Assembly (NCBI RefSeq): GCF_003019675.1
Contig: NZ_CP028105.1
Location: 3,364,282-3,428,281, forward strand
Direction: 5' to 3'
Source of the DNA: Fusobacterium ulcerans
Lineage (GTDB): Bacteria; Fusobacteriota; Fusobacteriia; Fusobacteriales; Fusobacteriaceae
DNA length: 64,000 nucleotides
This document shows, piece after piece, positions 17,540 to 24,995 of the stretch. The position numbers were made by a program, and so were the translations under genes. How positions within the stretch are numbered: the first letter of the stretch is position 1; each line of letters begins with the position of its first letter. The notes under the pieces are model-generated. The model saw nothing but the letters and a program-made list of their open reading frames with translations. It ran no database searches and was not told the origin of the DNA.

Positions 17540-18624
17540 TTTTCTTCCTCTTCTTCTTCTACTTTTCTCAAAGATAGACTTAGATTATAGTTGGAAAAAT
17601 CTATACTAATATCTGTTATCAGGTATTTTCCAGCAAAATCTCCAAAGCCTTCTATTTTTATAGTTTCACCTGCTGTTAAAAATCTTTCTCTTCCTAATAT
17701 AGATATATTACCCTTTATAGCTTTTTTATTCTTTTCTCTTAAAGCCTTTTCAGCTATTTTAGCTAAATATGCTCTTTTTTGTGAATCAGTTTCTCCAGGA
17801 GGACATTTTTCTTCATTGATAAAAAGAATTCTTTGGGTTCCTCTTTTATAACCTTTTCTTTTTTTTGCCATAAAAGTCCATTCCATTTTTTCTTCTATTT
17901 TGGGATCCCAAAATGATATTTTACATCCTGCATATGTATCTGTATCATCTTCCTCAAAAGAATAAGAAATAAGATCTGTTCTTTTAAATGTCATTACAGA
18001 TTCTTTTTTTTCATAAACTTCCTCTTCAAATAAGATTAACCTATCATTATATAGCTTCACATCTATTCCTGCTTCCTTTGTAATTCTTTTTAGAAAATTA
18101 AAATGAGATTCTAATTTTTCTGCTAGTCTAGTATACTTTCTATTAAAATCAGCTTCCCAGATTAATTCTAATCCACATTCTTTAGCTATATCCTGTGCCA
18201 CTCTCTTTATTGTTACATTTTCCCATACTCTATTTTTTTTACTGTCCATTATATCTTTAGTTATATCTATAGATATTGCTTTTATTTTCACTGTATCAGG
18301 AGGTCCAGAAAATTGAATATTATCTACATAAAAGGTCCCTATGTTTATTTCTATCATTCCTTCGTTTTCCCAGTTCCATAAATAAGCTATTGCTTCTATT
18401 TTATCCCCCTTCAAAGGTTTCCACCCAGATATCCAAAGTTGCTTTCTATCCTGCAATGTCATTTCGATAGTATCGAATTCATTTAAAGAATCTGACTGAG
18501 AAAAATTTAATAAATCATCTTGAATAAATTGTGTAATATCTTTCCCTTCATAACATATGGAAAGAGAAATTCTTCTTGTATCTCCTACTAATTTTTTATA
18601 ATCTTCTTTTATTTTTTCTATCAT
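17536..18624 (-). CDS. Tail protein D (late-control gpD-like, baseplate hub)
   Basis: 362 residues of the phage late-control D/VgrG-hub family. Marks include ISICYEGKDITQFIQDDLL, FSGPPDTVKIKAISID, the central hub segment with WENVTIKRVAQDIAKECGLEL and LDSHFNFLKRITKEAG-like text, and a C-terminal GERFLTAGETIKIEGFG-type segment. gpD forms the hub above the spike. An ATG 33 bp upstream is in frame, but ATG 18624 follows GGAGAAGATAA and begins one base after the gpX stop, the usual coupled arrangement. Confidence 0.85.
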   Translation of the reverse strand: MIEKIKEDYKKLVGDTRRISLSICYEGKDITQFIQDDLLNFSQSDSLNEFDTIEMTLQDRKQLWISGWKPLKGDKIEAIAYLWNWENEGMIEINIGTFYVDNIQFSGPPDTVKIKAISIDITKDIMDSKKNRVWENVTIKRVAQDIAKECGLELIWEADFNRKYTRLAEKLESHFNFLKRITKEAGIDVKLYNDRLILFEEEVYEKKESVMTFKRTDLISYSFEEDDTDTYAGCKISFWDPKIEEKMEWTFMAKKRKGYKRGTQRILFINEEKCPPGETDSQKRAYLAKIAEKALREKNKKAIKGNISILGRERFLTAGETIKIEGFGDFAGKYLITDISIDFSNYNLSLSLRKVEEEEEEK

Positions 18625-18625
18625 T

Positions 18626-18868
18626 TTATCTTCTCCAAGGAGGAACAGTTTCATCATAAGTTTTAGGAATATCTCTATACTTTATATTTTTTCCTGCTTC
18701 AAAAATGACTGTTCCTATAAATTCTTGATTAAGCTCAAATAAAGTATTATACGCTTTAGAATCTCCAAAAATTTTATAAGAAATACTATCCCAAGTATCC
18801 CCTGAAATAGTAGTATATATTTTATCTTCCTCCACCTTTTCTGTACACCTCCCTTTGATATCTTTCAA
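18626..18868 (-). CDS. Tail protein X (LysM-like)
   Basis: About 80 residues with the LysM-type stretch ISGDTWDSISYKIFGDSKAYNTLFELNQE typical of P2 gpX. It probably connects the hub to the tail tube. The frame overlaps the tape-measure gene by 47 bp. The most upstream start is a TTG, and a GTG 12 codons later, 12 nt after an AAGGGAGG, is an equally plausible start. Confidence 0.8.
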   Translation of the reverse strand: MKDIKGRCTEKVEEDKIYTTISGDTWDSISYKIFGDSKAYNTLFELNQEFIGTVIFEAGKNIKYRDIPKTYDETVPPWRR

Positions 18869-21800
18869 AGTAACTTTTAAATTGATTATAAGAAACTTCT
18901 TTATCTTTTCTTAATGCTTCTTCCACTCCAGTTGCATTATTAGCATATATAACTGGTGCATATGTAAAATTAAATTCAGATAATCCGTTATTAAAGTTTT
19001 CCCTAGAATCATATGCTCCAAGAAATCTTCCTGTTTTTTCCCACAAACTAAGGCTATTAGCATTTTTAGTTAGTGGAATTATAGACTCTGAATTGCCTCC
19101 TTCTCCTATCATGGCAAGAGTAGGACTTGTTACAATACCTCCAGTTGCATATCCAGGGATCGCCTCTTCTCCAAAACCAAAAAATGATTTTGTCTGACTC
19201 CATTTATTAGCTCCAAAAGATTTTACTCCTTCCCATTTTTCTCCAACTTTTGTAAAGAATCCATCTATCTTACTGTAAGCTTCTATAAAGAAATCTATTA
19301 CCTCTGCTCCTGTATCTTTTACAGAAGTCCATTTTTCTTTTATCCAATCAAAACTTGCATCTAGTACATTTTCACTTTTTTCTTTAAATGAATCCCAATT
19401 TTCTATCCATCCTGCTACCATATTAATCAGATATTCTTTAAGTTCTCCTCCTTTTTCCATAATAGTATCCCAGTTTTGATAAACAAGCCTTCCTGCTTTT
19501 AAAACATATCCTAAAGGTCCCATTAAGAACCAATACTTATCTATTAATTCTCCTATAGCTTTCCTCAATCCTGCTGTTTTTTCTTTCACCTTATCCCAAT
19601 TTTTATATAATAGGTATCCTGCTGCTACTAAAGCCAATATTCCTGCTATTATCCAAGTAACAGGACTTGCAAGTGCGGTCATTCCTATCTTCCCCAATGT
19701 CACCATAGCTTTTCCTGCTGTTTTTCCAAAACCTATTATTCCGCTTCCTACTGTTTTTCCAAAGCTTAATACTCCTTTTTTTAAAAAAACTAAATTGTTA
19801 ACAACTTTACTTGCTATTTCTTTTTCTGATATATATGCAACAGTTTTTAAGCCCATAGACCATCCTTTCATCCCTAACCCTATTGCTTTAATAGCCAATC
19901 CTGCTCCATATAACCCAACAGTTAACTTTACTAAATTCATAACAAGTTTTTTTACTCCTTCAGGATTTTCTTTCATTAATTTAGTTATCTTCTTGGCAAA
20001 TTCTGTTCCATATTTTGCTAAATCTTGTATTACAGGTAAAAGCTCTGTTCCTAAATCAGCTTTTATAAAATCAAATTGTGTTTTAAGAACTTGTAATTTA
20101 TTTTCAGTTGTATTATTTTTATTTCTAAATTCTTCTTCTTGAGCTCCATCATAAATTTCTTTATCTCTAACAATTCCTAAATTCTTATTATATTTCTCTT
20201 GTGCCTCTAATAAATTAGCTGCTGCAACCTTTCCTTCATCTCCAAAAAGCATTTTTAAAACTGCTGCTCTTTTGGATTCATTTACTTTTCCTAGTCTGCT
20301 AAATACTTTTTCCATAGCTTTTTCAGGGTCTTCTTGAGTCTCTTTAGCTAAATATTTGGGATTGATTCCTAAGATATCTAAAGCTTTTCCTACTTCTCCT
20401 TTAGCTGCATCTCCTGCTGTCAAAGCATTTAATAGCTTAGTGGCACCTGTTGCTGCTTTTTCAGGAGCCATTCCCATTTCTATTAAAGTTGCTCCTAATG
20501 CTGCTGTCTGATTTACTGCCATTCCTGCTATCTTAGGAATGTTTCCCATACGAGTTATAAAATCAGAAATTTGAGTTTCTGTTGCTCCTGTATTGTTTCC
20601 CAAAATATTTATTTGATCTCCTAATTCTTTTAATTGAGTTAAGTCCATTCCAAAAGCATTTTTCCATATAAACATATTCTTAGCAGCATCTTCTCTAGAC
20701 ATATCAAAAGCTACTGCCATTTTAGCAGCCTGTTCTACATAAGATATTGCTTCCTCTTGTCCTATTCCTGATTGTCCTGCGGTTGCTGCCATACCATATA
20801 AATCTTCTTGTGATATAGCAATTCCTTTTTCAGTTACAATTTTTTGAAGCTCAGTTTTAAATTTTTCTTCCTCATCTTTATCTTTAAAATCAAACTGCTT
20901 TTTAACATCTGCGAAAGAGCTTTCAGCTTTTATTGCTGATTTAGCAACATTTACTCCTATTCCTGTTACTGCCCCTCCAATTCCTATAACTCCAGTTCCA
21001 AAAGAAGAAACCTTTCCCCCTTTTTCACTTATACTTTTAGCTTTATCATATTTTTTTAATATATTATTATATTTTTCTGACTTTTGATTAAGTTCATCAT
21101 AAGCTTTAGAAGTATCTTCAATTGATATTCCTTGATTTTTTAGAGCTTCACTTACTGAATTTATCTTATTTTCTTGTGTGCTGTATGAATTTTTTAACTG
21201 CTGAGAACGATTCTCTAAATTTTTATAACTCTTTTCAAGTTGATTTCCTTTGGTTGAATTATCTTGTATTTCTTTTGTTACATCTTTCATTTTCTTCTTT
21301 AATGGTTCTAGTTCTTCACTAGATGATTTTAATTCTTTACCAAGTTTAGAATACTCTGTTCTCAATTTTAAAGCATTATCTTCATTCTTCAATATATCAG
21401 CTCTAAGATCTGTTAATTTATTTTTTAACTTCTCTGCTCCTTCTGTTGAGGTATTTTTCATTTCTTCCTTTAATCTTCGTTCTTCAAGCTTTAATTTATC
21501 TGTATTTTCTTTATTCTTCTTTAAGTTTCCATCTAATTCTGACATTTTCAATTTTATTGAAGAGATATTATTTTCTGTTTTTTTCATTTCATTTCCAAGA
21601 TTATTATATGTCTTCTGCAATTCTTTATTTTTATCAGAATTAACTTTCAATTCTCCATTTAAATCTACTATGGACTTACTTGTTATCTCCATTTCCTTTG
21701 CGATATTTTGTAGCCCTGTTTTTAAACTTTCAAAATTTTTAAGACTTTCTTGTGTTTTCTTTAAATCCAATATTCTTTTGTTCACACTATCTACAGTAGC

Positions 21801-21884
21801 ATTTGCACTTTTAAAAGCACTTGCAAAGCCTCCAGCTATTGTAGCCCCTATCCCAAAAGAAATAGCTAATTGTTTAACAGCCAT
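18822..21884 (-). CDS. Tail tape-measure protein
   Basis: 1020 residues. The first 290 residues are almost continuous coiled coil (repeated KKTQESLKNFESLKTGLQ-type heptads). The TP901/P2-gpT core follows (about 310-620: DVKKQFDFKDKDEEEKFKTE, GMAATAGQSGIGQEEAISYV, GNIPKIAGMAVNQTAALGAT). Then comes a hydrophobic region (SPVTWIIAGILALVAAGYLL), and the C-terminus carries GYATGGIVTSPTLAMIGEGG, the segment seen near the end of many tape measures. It sets tail length and may help DNA cross the inner membrane. Confidence 0.93.
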   Translation of the reverse strand: MAVKQLAISFGIGATIAGGFASAFKSANATVDSVNKRILDLKKTQESLKNFESLKTGLQNIAKEMEITSKSIVDLNGELKVNSDKNKELQKTYNNLGNEMKKTENNISSIKLKMSELDGNLKKNKENTDKLKLEERRLKEEMKNTSTEGAEKLKNKLTDLRADILKNEDNALKLRTEYSKLGKELKSSSEELEPLKKKMKDVTKEIQDNSTKGNQLEKSYKNLENRSQQLKNSYSTQENKINSVSEALKNQGISIEDTSKAYDELNQKSEKYNNILKKYDKAKSISEKGGKVSSFGTGVIGIGGAVTGIGVNVAKSAIKAESSFADVKKQFDFKDKDEEEKFKTELQKIVTEKGIAISQEDLYGMAATAGQSGIGQEEAISYVEQAAKMAVAFDMSREDAAKNMFIWKNAFGMDLTQLKELGDQINILGNNTGATETQISDFITRMGNIPKIAGMAVNQTAALGATLIEMGMAPEKAATGATKLLNALTAGDAAKGEVGKALDILGINPKYLAKETQEDPEKAMEKVFSRLGKVNESKRAAVLKMLFGDEGKVAAANLLEAQEKYNKNLGIVRDKEIYDGAQEEEFRNKNNTTENKLQVLKTQFDFIKADLGTELLPVIQDLAKYGTEFAKKITKLMKENPEGVKKLVMNLVKLTVGLYGAGLAIKAIGLGMKGWSMGLKTVAYISEKEIASKVVNNLVFLKKGVLSFGKTVGSGIIGFGKTAGKAMVTLGKIGMTALASPVTWIIAGILALVAAGYLLYKNWDKVKEKTAGLRKAIGELIDKYWFLMGPLGYVLKAGRLVYQNWDTIMEKGGELKEYLINMVAGWIENWDSFKEKSENVLDASFDWIKEKWTSVKDTGAEVIDFFIEAYSKIDGFFTKVGEKWEGVKSFGANKWSQTKSFFGFGEEAIPGYATGGIVTSPTLAMIGEGGNSESIIPLTKNANSLSLWEKTGRFLGAYDSRENFNNGLSEFNFTYAPVIYANNATGVEEALRKDKEVSYNQFKSYFERYQREVYRKGGGR

Positions 21885-21948
21885 TTTTCCTCCAATAAAA
21901 AAACCACCTATCCAATTAATGAATAAGTGGTTTATATTTATTCTTATT

Positions 21949-22341
21949 TTATTTTAATAATAGTTTCCAAATTACTACAAAGATTATGATAGAAAGAATC
22001 ATCCAATATATAGCTCCAAAAATTCCTATTACTATACATATTAGAACTGCTAAAACCCATAATATTTTAGGAAGTATATTTATAATGAAGTTTTCAAAGA
22101 AAGTTAACTTTGCTGTTTTATCTCCTGAATAATATCTTTCTCTTCTTTTTTCATCTTCTGTTATTTCTATTTTTGCTTTCTCCATATCTTCTTTAAATTC
22201 TGTTCCTATCTCTTTCATATCTTCTTTAAATTCTGTTCCTATTTCTTTCATTTCTTTTTTAAAATCAGATAAAGAATAAGCTCTTGCTTCTTTCATATAT
22301 TGTTTAAAACCAGCCCAAGAATAGGATTTTTTTTCTTTCAT
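21949..22341 (-). CDS. Small membrane protein with its own promoter, unknown function
   Basis: 130 residues from ATG 22341 (site GAGGTG). A basic/acidic helical half contains the unit KEIGTEFKEDM twice in tandem, followed by two hydrophobic segments (ILPKILWVLAVLICIVIGIF, IYWMILSIIIFVVIWKLLL). It lies between the tape measure and the antirepressor, where contractile phages do not normally carry genes. A private promoter with a dyad suggests expression in the lysogen, as for a moron (superinfection or stress gene). The family is not recognised. Confidence 0.6.
   Translation of the reverse strand: MKEKKSYSWAGFKQYMKEARAYSLSDFKKEMKEIGTEFKEDMKEIGTEFKEDMEKAKIEITEDEKRRERYYSGDKTAKLTFFENFIINILPKILWVLAVLICIVIGIFGAIYWMILSIIIFVVIWKLLLK
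22188..22253. repeat. Tandem 33-bp duplication inside the small membrane protein gene
   Basis: Units 22188-22220 and 22221-22253 differ at one base (C/T) and encode a duplicated 11-residue helical unit. In-phase copy-number change would be possible. Confidence 0.8.
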
Positions 22342-22357
22342 AATCTTCACCTCTGAT

Positions 22358-22389
22358 AGAATTATAATCTATAATTCTAATAAAAGCAA
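22358..22389 (-). promoter_or_regulatory. Promoter with overlapping dyad for the 21949-22341 gene
   Basis: Minus strand TTGCTT (22389-22384), 17 bp, TATAAT (22366-22361). A perfect 9-bp inverted repeat with 3-bp spacer (AGAATTATA at 22358-22366, its complement at 22370-22378) covers the -10 region, so a repressor could block it. Confidence 0.65.
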
Positions 22390-22423
22390 CCACTTATCTA
22401 GTTGTAATAAATCTGAAGAAATT

Positions 22424-23242
22424 TTACAACTTGTTTTCTTTATCCATATTTGCTTTTATTCCCATACTAGTAAGAATTTCATGTATTTTTAATCTTCCTT
22501 TTTGTGTCCATTTAGTATTTACAGCCACTTTATATCCCATTATTATTTGTAATCTATATGTACAGCTTTGAGTATATCCTTTGTTCATATGCTCTTTATA
22601 TAAAATCCATTGATCATTTACTTTTCTTATAATTCCTTTTTCATTGAGAATTTTATTTAATGCGTGACCACTCAATCCATAGTCAGCTGCTATTTGTGAA
22701 ATACACATTGTCTCAGCTGATGAAAGTATAAAATCCATATACTCTTTTACAGGTTCAAACTCAGATATAACCTGTTTTTGAATCTCATTTTCTACTTGAA
22801 GATTTTCCACTTTAGATTCCAGCTGCTTTCTTTTTTCTCTTTCTTCTTTTAACTTAGTAAAAGCTTTGATAGCCAAATCAGGATCATCTAATAATTTTTC
22901 AGTAACATACATTCCATTTTTTCTAATTGTAGGAAGTATTTCATCACATACTAGGTCTTGAAATTTTCTAGCTGTTTGGTTATTAGCCTTCATACATAGT
23001 TTGTAGAATATATTTTCTGGTATAAACTCAGGTAAACTCTGCTTTCCCTGACCATCGCCACCTGTGGCGATGACTCTCAAATCAACAAGATAATCTTTTA
23101 CTCTTCTCCATCTAACCACTTCATTACCACTTTTTGCAGTTTCTGTGAATCCAAGTCCATGTGCAACATCTTCAAGATTTAAAAATGCTGTTTCTTTTTC
23201 ATCTATATATCCTCTTACATTTTTTATTGTCATTAATTCCAT
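22424..23242 (-). CDS. Phage antirepressor (BRO-N plus KilAC-type)
   Basis: 272 residues: an N-terminal BRO domain (about 10-115: LNLEDVAHGLGFTE, VRWRRVKDYLVDLRV, PENIFYKLCMKANNQTARKF, then FQDLVCDEILPTIRKNG), a coiled coil (130-165), and a KilAC-type C-terminal domain (SQIAADYGLSGHALNKILNEKG, QWILYKEHMNKGYT). Such proteins antagonise repressors or regulate phage genes. It sits unusually within the tail region, behind a small gene and an AbrB-like gene. Start 23242 has CGGAGGAAATAAA. Confidence 0.88.
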   Translation of the reverse strand: MELMTIKNVRGYIDEKETAFLNLEDVAHGLGFTETAKSGNEVVRWRRVKDYLVDLRVIATGGDGQGKQSLPEFIPENIFYKLCMKANNQTARKFQDLVCDEILPTIRKNGMYVTEKLLDDPDLAIKAFTKLKEEREKRKQLESKVENLQVENEIQKQVISEFEPVKEYMDFILSSAETMCISQIAADYGLSGHALNKILNEKGIIRKVNDQWILYKEHMNKGYTQSCTYRLQIIMGYKVAVNTKWTQKGRLKIHEILTSMGIKANMDKENKL

Positions 23243-23255
23243 TTTATTTCCTCCG

Positions 23256-23555
23256 TTATATTGTTCTTACATTCAGAAGTGAAATCATTCCTTGAGGTTC
23301 CCAATTTAAATCAATCTCTTCTCCTATAACAGCAGCAAATACTCCATAATCAAAATATTGATATTTTACAAGATCACTATATTTTAAAATGTTATTTTCC
23401 ATTTCTATTAATTTCTTTCTAGCTTTATCATCTTTTACATTTTCCATAAGATAATTTAAAGTATTTGCTACACTTTTTTCTAATTGTCCAATCTCTGCAT
23501 TTTCATTGATTTTTTTTACAAACTCCAATAAAATACCCCTTGTTGATTTTTCCAT
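23256..23555 (-). CDS. Small hypothetical protein upstream of the antirepressor
   Basis: 99 residues from ATG 23555 (TTAGGAGGTATTATT). Helical N-terminal half (GILLEFVKKINENAEIG, LEKSVANTLNYLMENVKDD), then a short aromatic segment (VKYQYFDYGVFAAVIGEEIDLNWEP). No DNA-binding motif is recognised. The gap to the antirepressor is 13 bp, so they are probably co-transcribed. Confidence 0.6.
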   Translation of the reverse strand: MEKSTRGILLEFVKKINENAEIGQLEKSVANTLNYLMENVKDDKARKKLIEMENNILKYSDLVKYQYFDYGVFAAVIGEEIDLNWEPQGMISLLNVRTI

Positions 23556-23590
23556 AATAATACCTCCTAAAAAATTTGAATTTTTGGAGT

Positions 23591-23634
23591 AAGTATAGTA
23601 CAATATACTTGTCATGGTATGTATTATACTACAT
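23591..23634 (-). promoter_or_regulatory. Operator/promoter region before the 23256-23555 gene
   Basis: Two dyads lie next to a minus-strand TATAAT (23628-23623): AAGTATA-6-TATACTT (23591-23610, perfect) and ATGTA-6-TACAT (about 23619-23634). No strong -35 is seen. The arrangement suggests a repressed promoter. Confidence 0.45.
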
Positions 23635-23678
23635 GCTAACTCCTGTTGGAACTCATTAGAGAACTGGCAGGAGATTTT

Positions 23679-23852
23679 TTATTTCTTTCGGATAATAATT
23701 TCGCTAGTATCCTCCCTGAACTCTACCTCTACTTTTCTATCATCTAAAGTGATATTCATTTTATCTGTCCACTTTTTTGGTAGTGTTAATTTTGGGGAAA
23801 GATTTCCAGCTCCACTTTTACTAAAAGAAATGTTTAAATCTCTCTTTTCCAT
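23679..23852 (-). CDS. AbrB/MazE-like small DNA-binding protein
   Basis: 57 residues: FSKSGAGNLSPKLTLPKKWTD followed by MNITLDDRKVEVEF, a swapped-hairpin pattern of the AbrB/MazE/SpoVT class, which are dimeric transcription factors or antitoxins. Start ATG 23852 has AGAGGAGGAGAAA. The promoter in front carries two copies of a GC-rich operator, implying autoregulation. No toxin gene is adjacent in the usual MazEF order. Confidence 0.7.
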   Translation of the reverse strand: MEKRDLNISFSKSGAGNLSPKLTLPKKWTDKMNITLDDRKVEVEFREDTSEIIIRKK

Positions 23853-23866
23853 TTTCTCCTCCTCTA

Positions 23867-23910
23867 ACGGTCCGTATTAATATAATATTACAATACGGTC
23901 CGTTTGTCAA
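23867..23910 (-). promoter_or_regulatory. Promoter with two ACGGTCCGT operators (AbrB-like gene)
   Basis: Minus strand TTGACA (23910-23905), 17 bp, TATTAT (23887-23882). Two identical ACGGTCCGT copies (23867-23875, 23895-23903), each nearly self-complementary, flank the -10: one lies in the spacer and one just downstream. Binding would occlude RNA polymerase. Confidence 0.75.
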
Positions 23911-23979
23911 GAGTTTTTTAGAAAATATTATTATGGTTTTCTTTCTTCAGATTTATTCTTTTGCCAATGTCCAATTTTA

Positions 23980-24434
23980 CTATCTTTTACTATTTTTCTC
24001 TTCTAGTATTTCATTTAAAGATTCTATCCAGTCATTCCATTCATATAAAGGTAAATTAAGCCAATATGTTAATGGAGTATTTGTTTCAGTAGAAATTAGA
24101 ATTCCTATTTTCCTAATAGAATTTGAGTTAAGTTTTCCAATTCCAAGCCATCGAAAAAACCCTTAATCAAGTTTGTTATTCTTAAATAATCCATTCCTGC
24201 TAAGTTTTCAATTTCTTCAAATCTACAACCTATTATTTTACTAGCTACATAACCAAGATATGATCTAGATCCTTCCATATCTCCTTTAGAAAATACACCA
24301 CCAGTAAGTAAAAATTCTCTTTCTGCCTCTATTAAAGTCTTTGCTGTAAAGTCCTCTTTTTTTATTTCTATTTCCAGTAATTCTTTTTTATTTTCTCCAC
24401 TTCCTATTGTTAGTGGTTTTGATAGTTTTATCAT
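23980..24434 (-). CDS. Tail assembly chaperone, -1 frameshift extended form
   Basis: The 109-residue chaperone gene contains the heptamer T TTT TTC (24159-24153), a canonical -1 slippery sequence, in the right phase at codons 92-94. Slippage leads into an overlapping frame that is open for 57 codons to a TAG at 23980-23982, giving a 151-residue fusion ending in a Trp-rich tail (LTYWLNLPLYEWNDWIES). Long-tailed phages typically make such G/GT or E/E' pairs at this exact position, between tube and tape-measure genes. Both products chaperone the tape measure. The -1 frame is closed by TAA just before the heptamer, which limits where the shift can happen. Confidence 0.8.
24105..24434 (-). CDS. 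Tail assembly chaperone, unshifted form
   Basis: 109 residues: IKLSKPLTIGSGENKKELLE, TLIEAEREFLLTGG, GYVASKIIGCRFEEIENLAG, then DYLRITNLIKGFFDGLE. This is the gp41/gpE-type tail assembly protein made before the tape measure. It lies 8 bp downstream of the tail-tube gene. Confidence 0.82.
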   Translation of the reverse strand: MIKLSKPLTIGSGENKKELLEIEIKKEDFTAKTLIEAEREFLLTGGVFSKGDMEGSRSYLGYVASKIIGCRFEEIENLAGMDYLRITNLIKGFFDGLELENLTQILLGK

Positions 24435-24442
24435 TTCTCCTC

Positions 24443-24979
24443 CTACATTCCTAAAGCAGCTCTTACCTCTGCTAATACATCTGATCCATTCACTTCAAAA
24501 ATCATGTTGATCTTGTCAATCTCTAATAATTTTTTACCATCATATTCTACTTTTAAATAAGTTAAAGAAAATTCCCTTTTAGAATCTGTAGGCTTTCCTA
24601 CAGATAATTTCCCTAATGTTAATCCTGTTGGAACTCCCTTTGCCATAATAGATAGTTTTCCTACCAGTAATTTCCCATTTACTTGATCGTTTGACTGCAT
24701 TCCTGCTTTGATTTCCAGAGAATAGCTTTTCTGTTCCAACATAGTAAAATCTTCATCTATCAAACTTCTTACATTCAATCCCAGTATCAAAGAACTTGTA
24801 TGCCCAAGAGTAGGAGATTCAATTTCTCCAGCTATCCCTGCTCCTGATATAGTTTCTGTAATATATTTAATTTCTGGTAAATCAACATCTACTAATGCTG
24901 CTAAAGATGCTGATCCATCTGTGTATAATTTATAATTAATCGCTTTTTCTGGAATTACTCCAGTATTTGGGTTTGCCAT
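24443..24979 (-). CDS. Major tail tube protein (P2 FII-like)
   Basis: 178 residues with the FII pattern: PEKAINYKLYTDGSASLAAL, VDLPEIKYITETISGAGIAG, and GLTLGKLSVGKPTDSKREF. Hexamers stack to form the inner tube through which DNA passes. It is adjacent to the sheath gene (16 bp), as in P2. Confidence 0.9.
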   Translation of the reverse strand: MANPNTGVIPEKAINYKLYTDGSASLAALVDVDLPEIKYITETISGAGIAGEIESPTLGHTSSLILGLNVRSLIDEDFTMLEQKSYSLEIKAGMQSNDQVNGKLLVGKLSIMAKGVPTGLTLGKLSVGKPTDSKREFSLTYLKVEYDGKKLLEIDKINMIFEVNGSDVLAEVRAALGM

Positions 24980-24995
24980 TTCTACCTCCTAAAAT

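Noticed and set aside
23057-23076. Inverted repeat ATCGCCAC/GTGGCGAT within the antirepressor gene
   Set aside because: It lies inside a conserved coding segment (VIATGGDGQG) and shows no link to a start, stop or T-run, so it is probably a coding coincidence.
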